DNA from: Favolaschia claudopus | Taxonomy: Eukaryota; Basidiomycota; Agaricomycetes; Agaricales; Mycenaceae | NCBI GenBank assembly: GCA_037176885.1 | Contig: JAWWNJ010000183.1 | Span: forward strand, 310,001-374,000 | DNA: 64,000 nt | Direction of reading: 5' to 3' | Shown here: positions 1 to 10,135 of the stretch, one piece after another | Layout of the letters: every line of letters starts with the position of its first letter | Position numbering within the stretch: position 1 is the stretch's first letter | Program-made: the position numbers and the translations under genes | The notes under the pieces: generated by a model | What the model saw: the letters and a program-made list of their open reading frames with translations, nothing else | Told to the model about the DNA's origin: nothing | Database searches by the model: none

Positions 1-16
1 GAACATATTTACTTAC

Positions 17-499
17 CCAGATACGGCCGCTCTACAACAAAGAAAAATCGATGAAATCAAATCGAGGTCCGACTGGCAAGAAGGTGAGGTACTGACCCAA
101 TTAGTCGCGGTGGCAAAAGTTAGACCGGTATTCGGCTTGGCTTCCCAGCTAGAATAATGATTAGTATTGTTTTGAGTATGAGTTGAGATGCAATGTAGAC
201 GTACCCCGGAGGTTGGATGGGCTGAGGTCCACTCGCCGTAAAGAACTAAAGCCAATCGCGAACCATGAAAAAGATGATCAGACTCGAAAAGAATTGAGCT
301 CCAGACAGCGTACGGCTGGCCTACAAGAATGGGTAAGCTTGTGCCGCATATCGAATAAAAGGCGTAGAACATACCAAATGGTAAATGGACAGTCGTTGAG
401 GACCGTGATGAACCGAACGGACGACGGTTCAGCGGAAACCATGGCAGCCAGAGGCACAGAGATGAGGGCCAGAGTCGTCAACAAGGAAAACTGCTGCAT
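17..499 (-). CDS. Thaumatin-like protein, 5' part (runs off window start)
   Basis: Secreted thaumatin-family protein; fungal members are extracellular and several have glucanase-type or wall-related activity. Phase-consistent exons on the minus strand are 499-375, 320-314, 245-205, 148-97 and 31-17, and a GTAAGT donor at 16 leads out of the window. Residues 1-23 are a signal peptide (MQQFSLLTTLALISVPLAAM...). Then come the family hallmarks NDCPFTIWPA, PPGWEAK and SGRIW, which match the thaumatin N-terminal strands. Exon 2 is a 7-nt microexon that completes W and adds P-A. A TATA-like GATAAAAG lies about 40 bp upstream of the ATG. The last junction (GTCAGT donor at 96) is the least certain. 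The C-terminal two thirds, with most disulfides, is outside the window. Confidence 0.85.
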
Positions 500-1273
500 T
501 GCTGACTGTAGCGAGTACCTCAGAAACGTCCGCCTTTTATCCTCTCGAAGCGCCGCTGACCGCGGACGGGCTCGCCGACCTCGACCCATGCATCGCAGTC
601 ATTGTCAGCGATATTTCTAGACTTGGACTGATTGTCCCTTACGCCGTTCAATGCGATGAGGGAGAGAGGCTTCGGCCCGTCCAGGAACTCGAGGTTGACG
701 ATGGATTGTGTATACTCCTAGGAGGTGAACGGTGATTAAGAGACAGGTAAGCATTCATCATGCTCTGAAGACAAGGGTTAGACAATTAACGTTCGACGTG
801 TTTGACAGTAGCGTACCTGACCGCGACGTCCTGACGCGCACATTACATACTTCACCATGTACTCCAAGTTACTTCCTGGAGTCCGACACCGAAGTTGAGA
901 TGAGACCAAAGTGCCATTCCAATGTTGTCTCTCAGTCAATAACGACAAAGTGGGTCCGTTTGGGAAACATCCCAAACAATGTCAGGTGAAGCCAGTGGGT
1001 CCGTAAACGAGTCCGTTCATTCGAATCAAAGCCCCCCAAGGTCATACTAGTCCTCTTGTGTGCGCTGCGGGGGAATCATAGGTCATTGTGCTGGGAGTTA
1101 CACGAGGCTCGTCGTGGTAAGAGCAAAGATGTGGACACGTGGGACACGCGGTGAGTCACAGTCCCGTGTCGTGTGACGACTCGTGCAACAGATGACATGT
1201 CGACATTGATTGCCGGCTGCCCGGATCGGATGATCACAGCCAAACAAACCACTCTTACTTACCTTCTCCTATC
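500..1273. other. Intergenic, divergent promoters
   Basis: This stretch separates the thaumatin-like gene (-) from the F-box gene (+). Small ORFs here lack codon or domain support. A GT/GAC-rich segment at about 1130-1230, rich in GTGTGACGAC-type words, resembles the region 5' of the MYND genes further right, but no defined regulatory site can be named. Confidence 0.4.
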
Positions 1274-2540
1274 ATGGCAGCTGAATCCGACGAAACCCTC
1301 CATGAACGTCTCAATGCGATTCAGGCTAGAATCGGTCAACGCATAGAATTCGCGTATAATCTAGCTCGTATCAAGAGTGGCATCCAGCGGCAGCTCAATG
1401 ATCGGCACGATCCCATCGCACGGCTACCTATAGAGCTCTCCTCGAAAATATTCACTCATTGCGTCCCATCTCGCAATGAGTATGGGACATTATCTGCCGC
1501 AATTCTCCTCATGCGTATCTGCTCTTCTTGGAGCGAAATTGCGCTCTTCACGCCGAGTCTCTGGGCGAATCCAAGGCGAATCTGCATTCCCGACGAATTG
1601 ACCTCGGAATGGACTGCCTATCTTGCTGCATGGCTCGCACGCGGAAGAGAGTATCCTTTGCTCCTCTCCGTATCCGGTCCCTCCACTATCTCCCACACCG
1701 AAATCATGCGGCTCATTATTGTGCACGCCCACCGCATACGGGTGCTCCAAGTACAGCCCCAAACTTATCTGGGAGTCTTTCTACCGTATGAACATGGAGC
1801 TGTCGCGGTATTCCCAATCCTCGAATTCGTCGACGTATACCTGCCGAATCACGCTTGGCGGACGTTGGAGGTGAATAGGGTTGTACATGCGCTGAAAGCC
1901 TCGCCGATGCTTCAATGTTTTTCTATGGGCACGGGGGATGTGACGGATGGCGTGTTTTCCGAGGCTCCTGTGCCTTTTCGGCACCGCGGCCTCACGACTC
2001 TTTATGATTGAAGAACCCATGGAAGACCTCAATGGGGTCATCTCATTCATAAACCGCTCCTCCCCGCCTCTCGAAGAGCTATACCTCAACGCAACCAACT
2101 CGGAGTGGCCGCGCGATGCCATGGAACGTCTACTTGACGTCGTGCCACGGCTCTTTACCTTCTCCCTTTGGAACGGCGCCAAGGTGCTGGATACGTTCAT
2201 GGAACTATTTCTCCTCCAAGTCCGCGATCTACTCGGGAGCCATCTTTATCTTCCTACCATCGAGGAGCTCATCTTCACCGTATACGAACCATGGCCGGCG
2301 GCGGAATGGTATACGAAGCTCACGGGTTTGCTGACTTCACGGTCTAGCACGCTCAAATATTTTACTGTGGTGTTTAACGAATGGGTGGAAGGGCAGCCTC
2401 AGCCCCCGTCACCTAAGGACGAGGATAAGCAGAATCTTCGGAATCTCATTGCGAAGGGGATGCAGATCGACCTGGGACCTTTAACAATTTGCCTCGATGA
2501 GTCAGCGCCCCTGGGGCAAACGGAGGAGCGCGAACATTAA
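1274..2540 (+). pseudogene. F-box-like protein, frameshifted (two reading frames)
   Basis: The first frame (1274-2011) starts with a short coiled segment and an F-box-like motif (IARLPIELSSKIFTHCVP), then a region typical of Agaricomycete F-box/LRR-type substrate adaptors of SCF ubiquitin ligases. It stops at 2011 after LTTLYD. The protein continues in the next frame, from about 2000 to 2540 (MIEEPMEDLNGVISFINRSS...), with the same style of sequence as the intact paralogue at 6396-7613. The shift equals one extra base near 2005-2012, and no GT-AG pair gives a sensible intron. It may be a pseudogene, a sequencing indel, or (unlikely) programmed frameshifting. Without the shift the product would be about 420 aa, near the 405 aa of the paralogue. 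Confidence 0.7.
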
Positions 2541-2745
2541 CGCGTGTATGGTGCGTGATTATGGTATTTCTTCGTAGAGAAATGTCAATCATGCTCGTTT
2601 AGTATCTCATCAAATCTTAGCGTTGTTCGAAGAGGACCACTCGAGTCGTGTAAGGTAAATTTTGATTCCTTTCAAAACATTCATAGCTATTAGCGTTAAC
2701 CCGCACGGTGTCTTATTTAGCTCGGTAATTCACAATCGCATGCAT

Positions 2746-2984
2746 TTAGCAGACAACCCCAGGAGGGAAGCAAACATCAATCGGACCCTGCCGAGTTCAT
2801 TCAGTCAGGAAAGGTTCGACCGTCAATAATATCAAAATGAACCTACATTGATGCCTTTGCAGCACTGCAAAACAGTGCCTGTGGGACAAACTTTCGTTCC
2901 AGGGCATCCCTGACGAGCTTGAATGGTTCCTGCGTATGCGGCGGCGCATGCGGCGAGGATGGAAGTTATCAGAGTGAAACGCAT
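2746..2984 (-). CDS. Small secreted cysteine-rich protein (~59 aa)
   Basis: Too short for ordinary gene calling. Exon 1 is 2984-2847 and exon 2 is 2787-2746, ending in TAA. The 59-nt intron has a GTAGGT donor, a CTGAATGAAC branch-like region and a GGCAG acceptor, and the phase is 0. Residues 1-18 form a signal peptide (MRFTLITSILAACAAAYA). The mature part holds six cysteines in the order GCPG, VCPT, QCCK, DVC, VVC, enough for three disulfides. It is too short and has too few Cys to be a normal hydrophobin (8 Cys). Small secreted proteins of this type act as effectors or antimicrobial peptides in other fungi, but no family is recognised here and no function is assigned. Confidence 0.6.
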
Positions 2985-3364
2985 TGTCGGTGTTCAACTC
3001 TGTAATAAACAGTCGACGTTAATCAACAGGAGTCAGAACATTTTTATGGAGGGTTACTGACATTGCAGCTCGAGGGGCGGGAGAATGGAATTGCAGAGTT
3101 TATGGCTGGACTAGGGTGGATTTTATACCCTGGCGATTGAATTAGTTACGTGCAGTGGTTCTCATCGCGGCGCGGAGTAAGAAAGGGTTGGATAGGAATT
3201 TATATGCGGCCAAGACGGTACTAAAACGCAGGTTCAATAGACTGGCGGGATCCACAACGTAAGTAATTCGAGAATCAGAGATCCCATTTCGCCCAATAAT
3301 TTCTTGCTCAGGTCGCAGCGTTTTCGAGCGATTCGGTTCGTAAAAGGTGGAAGTATCCCTTTGT

Positions 3365-3540
3365 ATGGACTCTTGGGTTGCTGCGTTGGCCTTCACCTTC
3401 ACTGCCGTTTGGGCGGTGGAACGCCAAGACATATGTACGTACCCTCTTCAACTCCGCCTTCATTCTACAGTTTCGTATCAACCCCGGGGATCACCATGGT
3501 CCCGAATGCGAGTACAGCCCTTCAATATTAAGTTCATAAC
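3365..3540 (+). CDS. Possible short secreted peptide
   Basis: An ATG at 3365 opens a hydrophobic, signal-like stretch (MDSWVAALAFTFTAVWAVE) followed by RQDI. Splicing a GTACGT donor at 3435 to a CTACAG acceptor at 3470 would give about 44 residues ending HHGPECEYSPSILSS. That intron would be only 36 nt, shorter than any other in this window, so the model is weak. The alternative is a chance ORF. Confidence 0.25.
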
Positions 3541-4213
3541 CCTCGGTTACCAGTCCACGTCTTAGAATTTCACCGCATGTACTGACTTGCCTTGGTTTCA
3601 TCGCCGGCTCAGGTAAAATCTACCCCGAGTATTCGACCTCCACAAAAATTCAAGAGCAGCGGGTAGAGAGATGTTTACACATGCGGGGAACTCGTTTCAC
3701 GGACCAGATGAATTACTTATTGTATGGCACTGTCCTCTTCGCCGTCTATCCTTTTCTGACAGCGCTTTGAAGTGACAGGTCTACTTGCATTTGATTTCGA
3801 GTGAATCGAGTCATCGGCCATGATTGAATGGAGCTCAAAAGAGGCGAAGCAATGTACGTAATGCCTCTTGTCTTCTTCCCTCTCACCAACTCGCTCTTTC
3901 GCATCAATTACAACCTGGCGTCACGCAGGCTCAAAATCAATTCAATCCCAATCTACCAAGTTGCTATCCTGAGTTGAGAATCAGGACAAGTCACTTCGAT
4001 CAAACTTCGATTGGCAACGACTTCTCTCAAGACTCAGCTTTGTTGCATTGCAAGCATCCGACTTCTTCGTGCACCATTCAACAATCAAGAGGCCCTCCGT
4101 CTCAATTCAATGATCCAATACTACGCACATCGTGAGTTTCAGTCACCTCTGGATCTTTTACTTGAACATAACATTACACAGAACCGAAGACAACAAATAC
4201 GATTGCCCCGATG
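3541..4213. other. No gene recognised
   Basis: ORFs on the plus strand here have no start context, domain or homopolymer pattern of a gene. The stretch probably includes the 3' flank of the avidin-type gene and non-coding DNA. Confidence 0.4.
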
Positions 4214-5330
4214 CTACTCAGGCTCTGGATGCGCCGAAACGAAGCCGAACTCTCTGGCTTTCTCTACCACCTCATCGCTTGGTCGGAGTCGGCTGAACCA
4301 CTCATTGCCGATCGACGTAGAGACCCAACCCCCGTTCTCCTCACTCTCACTCTTCCGCGTCAACAACCACTGCGTCAGAATTTCCTCCCCGCTTCCCGTC
4401 TCCCCTGCGAAATACACCCCACTCCATGTCGAGGTCGAACTCTCAGCACCGTATTGCTGATGCCATTGGATCATCCATTTCATGGGCGTGCCGTTTTCAG
4501 ATGACGAATTTGTTTTGCCTGGAGGAGAGGTATCGAAATGGCCATTGAGAGTGAATTTACGTCCCTCTTCTCCAGCTGACCCAATTGACTGATATGTTCC
4601 GAAGAGACGACCGAAGACGTCTCCGGTGAGGTTCATCACGGAACCGATCCTGTTGTACCACGTCCCGGAGAATATCGTGCGGAAGGAGAGTCGTCTCATG
4701 ATTCCGTGGTCTTTTGCAACTGTTGATGCATTGTCAACAGTGGTTAAGTTTTTTCCATGGCCCAAAATTGCAAGACGCACCAAGTGGGGGTGAAGTAAAT
4801 CTCCTCTGCTTGTGTCCAGCACCGCGATTGACGCGAGTATAAACAGTCATTCCTATCACAGTGCATTCCCAGCCCGAGGACTCGCCCACAGCCTGCATAG
4901 AACTAGGCATTTCCGAGTTTTTGTCGACGTAGGCGCTCTTCAACACCAACAGTTTCCACCGAGTGAGAATCCTATCATCCTCCTCATCTCCTCCTCTCAA
5001 ATACTGCCCGCTCCAGATCATCTTTGAATCACTGAACCAGAACTTGGTGCTGCGGTCCTGCGCAGACGGCGTCATCGTCCACCCAAGGGATATGGCTAAG
5101 TTCCCTCTCCCTCCAGCACTGTTGCGCCCGTTCGTTGCCGGAACGTCGAATTGTCCGGTAATGGGAAACCGTATACCTGACTTGCCGCCGCCGATGAAGG
5201 TATATGTCCCCGTAAAACGATCGTGCATTTGAGCGGAGAGCGTGAGTGTTCCGCCGAGCTCAGGAGAGATGGAGAGCTCGCGGTTCGCGTACCAGGTACC
5301 AGACAGCGCCGTATAATCGAATTCGGCCAT
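4214..5330 (-). CDS. Two-domain avidin-family protein (351 aa)
   Basis: Avidins bind biotin very tightly; fungal avidins (for example tamavidins) are single-domain cytosolic proteins of about 140 aa with proposed anti-grazer roles. Here exon 1 (5330-4781) and exon 2 (4719-4214) join across a 61-nt intron (GTGCGT...CAACAG, phase 1) to give one chain with two avidin barrels. Domain 1 spans about residues 9-167 and starts LSGTWYA. Domain 2 spans about 199-335 and starts FSGTWYN. Domain 2 keeps nearly the whole biotin pocket in streptavidin numbering: N23, S27, Y43, S45, W79, S88, W92, W108, with Ser at T90 and Glu at D128. Domain 1 keeps Y43, S88, W92 and W108 but has Ala at N23, Phe at S45, Pro at W79, Met at T90 and Thr at D128. 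There is no signal peptide, so it is probably cytosolic. Splicing is inferred, but the frame match and domain order are clear. Confidence 0.88.
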
Positions 5331-6395
5331 GCTGGAGCTAGATCGTATTCTTGACTTTGTCGCCTTAGACTTGATATCGATTCGGGATGCTGAGTCGAAT
5401 TTGACAGTCTAAGGACTGGCTAGAAGCTGAACCTTTCAAGTCCGTAGTGGAGGGCGGGTGAGGGGAGGCAGGAGAATCGCGACAGCAGAAGATAGGTTCA
5501 GACAAACACCAGTTCGATATATATCCACCACACCAGAAGATTGACATGAGTCACTTTAGATTGTCGCTCACGGGAACCACTCGGAGGGTAAAATCCACCC
5601 AAATCTATGTCTCTCCGGTTGATAAATACTGCAGACTTACAGCTGGAATGGCTGAGAAGCGTTATGCATTGAGCTAAGAATACTACGATACGAATACTGT
5701 CTGTCCGGAATCCGGATTGAGCGCGGGAACATCATATGTTGAATGTTTAATGCGTGGGTGCATCAGAGTTCACGAGAGCCAACAGAAGCCTTCGTATGTA
5801 CAAAGAACATTGTACTTCTTCCTCAAGTCGTCAGTCATCGAGAGAGCGCGACCGAGAGGAAGACTGTAGACATCTACATGCCTAAACCAATTTTTAAAAC
5901 AAGGTAAATTGCCGTCCGGCAGATAGATGTTTGTTTGGCATATAATAAGACAGGCGCTGCGCTCAATGACTCCGGTGAGTGATTGACGCTGAGGCTGTCG
6001 CGCAAAGAATTTGACCTCGTAATGAATAGTATATATATTCTTGTCTTGTTCTTGTCTCGCGATTTGTTGCTTGACGGCAAAGCACAACATTTTCGGTAGT
6101 AATCTTATGTAGTCCAGCCTTGACGGACTGTTGTCTTAAACCGCATGATATTTTGGCCGTAAGACCTTGAGTGTCGCGTTGTTTCCCCCGCGGACAGAGA
6201 TCAACTGCGGAAAGCGTGGCACGTGACCGCGTCTCATTGTCGGCTTCTCGGCTCATTCGGGTGTTGCCACTGGCCAGGAGGCTGCCGCACGACTTCTTTG
6301 ACTCGAGCGTTGCCCTACTCAAGCCCTAGTACCACCTCATCTGCCGATTTGAAGCTCAGCCCTGTACTCGCGTTGACCTGCCATCCTTTCTTGCG
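5331..6395. other. Intergenic; promoter side of avidin-type gene
   Basis: No gene is supported. A TATATAT run at about 5516-5523, read on the minus strand, lies roughly 190 bp upstream of the avidin ATG and could be its TATA region. Minus-strand ORFs at 5770-6322 overlap each other and lack domains. Confidence 0.35.
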
Positions 6396-7613
6396 ATGAC
6401 CCTCAGCTGCAGCACTCGAGACCCGTTCATCCATCTCCCCCTTGAAATCGCCTCCGAAATCTTCACTCATTGCATCCCACCCTACGGAGCTGACTACGCT
6501 CGCCCTTCTTACCCACTCCTCCTCCTGAATATCTGCTCTTTTTGGACGCAAATTGCCTTAGCCACCCCAAAGCTATGGGCCAACTTGTATCTCAGAATTC
6601 CCGCTCCCGTGATGATCACCCCCGACTTCATCCATCATCTCACCCGCTGGCTCGCGCGCTCCCAGAGCTTCCCCCTCCTTCTTTTTCTTTGTCCAAAGGA
6701 AAACAAAGCGAAACAAGGACCACATCCCGAGATTATCCAGCTCATCACTGTGCATGCGCACCATCTCCGCGAATTGCGCCTCCGGTGCTGCTCGTATCTC
6801 GTGGTCTTCTCCGGCTCACCCTCCTCTCCTCCCTTACACTTCCCAATATTGAAAGCACTGGTTGCAAAACACCTCCGCAGAGACCAGAAAGTCATCTTGA
6901 CGAGCGACGAGTTTGTCGATATCTTGCTCGGCGCCCCAAGCCTCTCAATATTAGACGTACATATGATATCCATCATCTCCTCATCGCCCTCTGATGAGCA
7001 CGGCCCCGTCGTTCATGCCGCTCTTACTTCACTAGCCATCCGCGAAGACATCTATCGCTCTGACAGTGACTCTCCCTCGCATAATAACATTCTATCGCTA
7101 TTGACGCTTCCCTGCTTAACGCGCCTCTCCTTCCAAATCAACCGTACGGACGACATTGCGTGCTTGACATCTTTCCTCCAACGCTCCTCGTCACCGTTAA
7201 AGAAACTCGAGCTCACCTCGGCGTACCACAACATGGCGTATGATTCCAATTATCACTGGAATCCAAATGCCATCGAGCGGTGTTTCACCCTCCTCCCGAC
7301 GTTGATTGCGCTTGAGATGTGTGGACCGCTCACTGCGATGCAGGACGTACTCATCTCTTTGCTCGTCGGCAATGAGAGTACCTTCCTCCCCGATCTCGCG
7401 GAATTCAAGATCGTACGGGCGTTTCGCGAAGAGGCGGGATGGTTTGTGGGTGTTGCGAGTATGCTTCAGGGAAGGGTTGGGAGGATGAAGCATTTTTCTG
7501 TGTTGTGGAGTGGGCATGGGCTTGGTCCCGTTTCGACACCGCTTGATGCGCAATGGGAGGCTTTTCGAGTGTTGGAAGGGAGGGGGATGCGGATTGAGTT
7601 AAATTTGGGTTGA
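6396..7613 (+). CDS. F-box-like/LRR-type protein (405 aa)
   Basis: Single-exon gene with an N-terminal F-box-like motif (FIHLPLEIASEIFTHCIPP, about residues 11-29), followed by the SFWTQIALATPKLWANL signature usual in Agaricomycete F-box proteins and leucine-rich segments to the end. The F-box binds Skp1 and the rest would select substrates for SCF ubiquitination. It is the intact paralogue of the frameshifted gene at 1274-2540: both share IFTHC(V/I)P, the W...P.LWAN block and the HAH.(I/L)R.L motif. The start is the first ATG before the F-box. Substrates are unknown, as for almost all members of this family. Confidence 0.85.
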   Translation: MTLSCSTRDPFIHLPLEIASEIFTHCIPPYGADYARPSYPLLLLNICSFWTQIALATPKLWANLYLRIPAPVMITPDFIHHLTRWLARSQSFPLLLFLCPKENKAKQGPHPEIIQLITVHAHHLRELRLRCCSYLVVFSGSPSSPPLHFPILKALVAKHLRRDQKVILTSDEFVDILLGAPSLSILDVHMISIISSSPSDEHGPVVHAALTSLAIREDIYRSDSDSPSHNNILSLLTLPCLTRLSFQINRTDDIACLTSFLQRSSSPLKKLELTSAYHNMAYDSNYHWNPNAIERCFTLLPTLIALEMCGPLTAMQDVLISLLVGNESTFLPDLAEFKIVRAFREEAGWFVGVASMLQGRVGRMKHFSVLWSGHGLGPVSTPLDAQWEAFRVLEGRGMRIELNLG

Positions 7614-8017
7614 TAAATCATACACGAGACTTTGTGTACTGCAAAGCGAGCACACAGAGCCTATCGGTGGAGTAAGTAGAATTTCTTCGGAGATTATTCA
7701 AGTACTGCCAGTGGGTTCTTGGTCTCTGCATTTAAATATTGCTTCCTGATTGCGCCAGTTTCATCGCGTGCTGATCGTTGCGTACGCGTATTATACTGCC
7801 AAGTATGCTTTTGAGATAAGGCAGGTCGAAATTCAAGCAGAATCGATTGAACTCACTGGACGGTGGGCAAAGCCACCGTATTCGGACACGGCAACACGGA
7901 TGATGAAATTGATGGAATGATTCAATGCATCAATGATCAGTGGGGCAGAGTGCTTAGTCACTAGTACACGCGTCGCCTTCTCTCTGTCTCCCGTCTCCTC
8001 GTCCGTATCGGGACCCG
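7614..8017. other. Intergenic
   Basis: Short AT-balanced spacer between two plus-strand F-box genes. Nothing recognisable was seen. Confidence 0.4.
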
Positions 8018-9573
8018 ATGCATAGGTGTTGGGACATCGCCGAGCTCGTTCAGCTCATTCTCGAGAAGCTCGATTCCCGTACCTTCCATGGCGATGAAAT
8101 TGAGAGTGTTAATCGTCCTCAAGTCATCGCTCTCTATCATCTGGCGCAAACATGCCGTCGATTGTGCGATCCTGCACTGGATGTGCTTTGGAAGGCCACT
8201 CACGGACTTGTACCACTCCTGAAATGTCTTCCGACGAAGAGTTGGGAGATCCGCGACGGATGCTTTGTTAGTGATGTCGAATTCCCGCAAAATATAAAAT
8301 ACAAAACTGACATCTAATCGCATAGGAACTCGTTTCAGCGCTCAATATTGACGACTGGCAAAGGTGTCTGGGATACTCTAGGCGGGTTAGAACATTCTCA
8401 TCCTACGATGGAACCGTCGTCGTCGGGCAATCGGCCATAGAATCCATGATGTCTCTCTCACCGGGAACAGTACTGCCCAACGTACAAGGCGTCGCGTGTT
8501 ACTCGTCCTCGGTCCTGTTCCCCTATCTCGGTTTTCTACTTGGACCTCGCGTTGAAGGCATCGCCATCACCCTTGATGGTCCCGCTCACCGCGCCTCCAT
8601 AATGCATACCTTCGGCTCCTACTTCCGTTCGCTTAAACGTGTTCGTATCAGGGTTACGAGTGGGGAATTGACATCAGGATTGGTTTCATTCTTTGTCGTG
8701 CAACTTCCCTCGCAGCTACGTGCTCTGTCGTTCCAAGGCCCTAATCCGGCCACCTGTCGTCATTTAGTCACATTTCCAAACCTTCAAGATCTCGAGGTCT
8801 TGGACTTGATCGAGACTCCGTTTCCCGGACCATATCCTGTTCCTTCCGACAAGGTCTTCACTGCTCTTCACACACTCAAAATAACGACTTCGAACCCGTT
8901 ATTTGCAGCGAATTTCATGGCCGTTTTGAAAGACGCTCGGCTCAGGAGGCTGTATCTTGAGGCCTCTGAAGATTCGACTACTCTCAACTCGTTGGCGCTT
9001 TTTTCTGTGATATGTGCTGCAGGTAGCCCCTTGGAGCTTGTCGAGATCTCCATCCTTTTGAACGACGATTTTGAACGTGTTCTCGCTGATCTGCAGCTGT
9101 ATGACACGCAATTCGACTTCATCCGAGCTCTGTTCGTATACTCCAACCTCTGTTACATAACGCTGGCTTGTCCTCTCGGATTTGGGCTCGACGACAGCTT
9201 GCTCGAAATCATGGCACGCGCCTGGCCCCGGCTTGTATTGCTTCGCATCGGTAACAGCGTCGCCACTGATAAAAATCCCCAATCTTCTCCGACGCTGGCA
9301 GCGCTGCTTGCTCTTTGTAAGCATTGCGCATACCTCCACAGCGTATACATCGCATTAAACACCACGATGATCCCTGCGGCCTGTGGACGCAGCGAATCAC
9401 GATCAGCGTTATCTTTCAAATTAAACTATTGGGATCCCTGTGATTCGTCTGTTCAATTTCCGGAGAGTGTTGGCGAATTTCTCGGTACAAACTTTCCGAT
9501 GCTGTCCGTCGCACACACTTCTGAAAGCTGGGCACAAGTGGACGCCTTACTTGCCGCGCGTAGGGCAACTTAA
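8018..9573 (+). CDS. F-box-like protein, MHRCWDIAELV class (498 aa)
   Basis: Two exons, 8018-8266 and 8326-9573, with a 59-nt intron (GTTAGT...GCATAG, phase 0) joining DGCF to ELVSALNIDDW. The N-terminus (MHRCWDIAELVQLILEKLD, then YHLAQTCRRLCDPALDVLW) is the degenerate F-box typical of a large mushroom family. The rest is an LRR-like region with LRALSFQGPNPATCRHL and repeated hydrophobic/L motifs. The probable role is a substrate adaptor of an SCF ligase. It is not closely related to the other two F-box genes in the window. The intron is supported because exon 1 reaches a stop soon after the donor while exon 2 continues the motif in phase. Confidence 0.82.
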
Positions 9574-10135
9574 GTTTCCGGAAAATGGTAGGACGACACG
9601 GGAAAGGGAAAATTTCGGTTTTGTGTTATGCACAGTATCTTGCTTAATACAATTTTATTCTGCCTGGATTTCATAAACATCTGAAATTTGGCTTCAACGA
9701 GGTAAACTTGACGGGAAAGAGGCAAATATTCGGAGTTCCCGAGCCCCCGTTAATAATCTTCAGGAGGTGAAATAGTATCCGGTTGCAGCTCGTAACTGCG
9801 CGTGCTGCTGAGTGAACGATGGATGTAATTCATGGAGAAGACCGATTTCAACGCTCCCAGCCCGGGCCGCCGTGGGACTGAAATCAAACATCGAGTAGGG
9901 CTTGTGGATGTCGCTGAGCGAACAGCAAATACTGAAGCGCAATATCTACTAGTCTCCCAAGTCAGACCTTAAATCACGATATTTTTTTCTTTTGTATGGG
10001 GACGGTCAAAAAAATATGATTTAATGAATATCTACTGCGCTCGCACCGTACTCTTAGGATTTGTTTCTGGGACTTATTTGTAGGTGCTCTAAATATTTCG
10101 TGTACTCATTCACTTTTTTCCCAGGTCTACAACAT
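9574..10135. other. Intergenic, convergent 3' ends
   Basis: This lies between the 3' ends of the F-box gene (+) and the MFS transporter (-). No ORF is of interest. Confidence 0.4.

Noticed and set aside
3824..4460. Overlapping plus ORFs opposite the avidin gene
   Set aside because: They overlap or abut the well-supported minus-strand avidin exon, with no domains.
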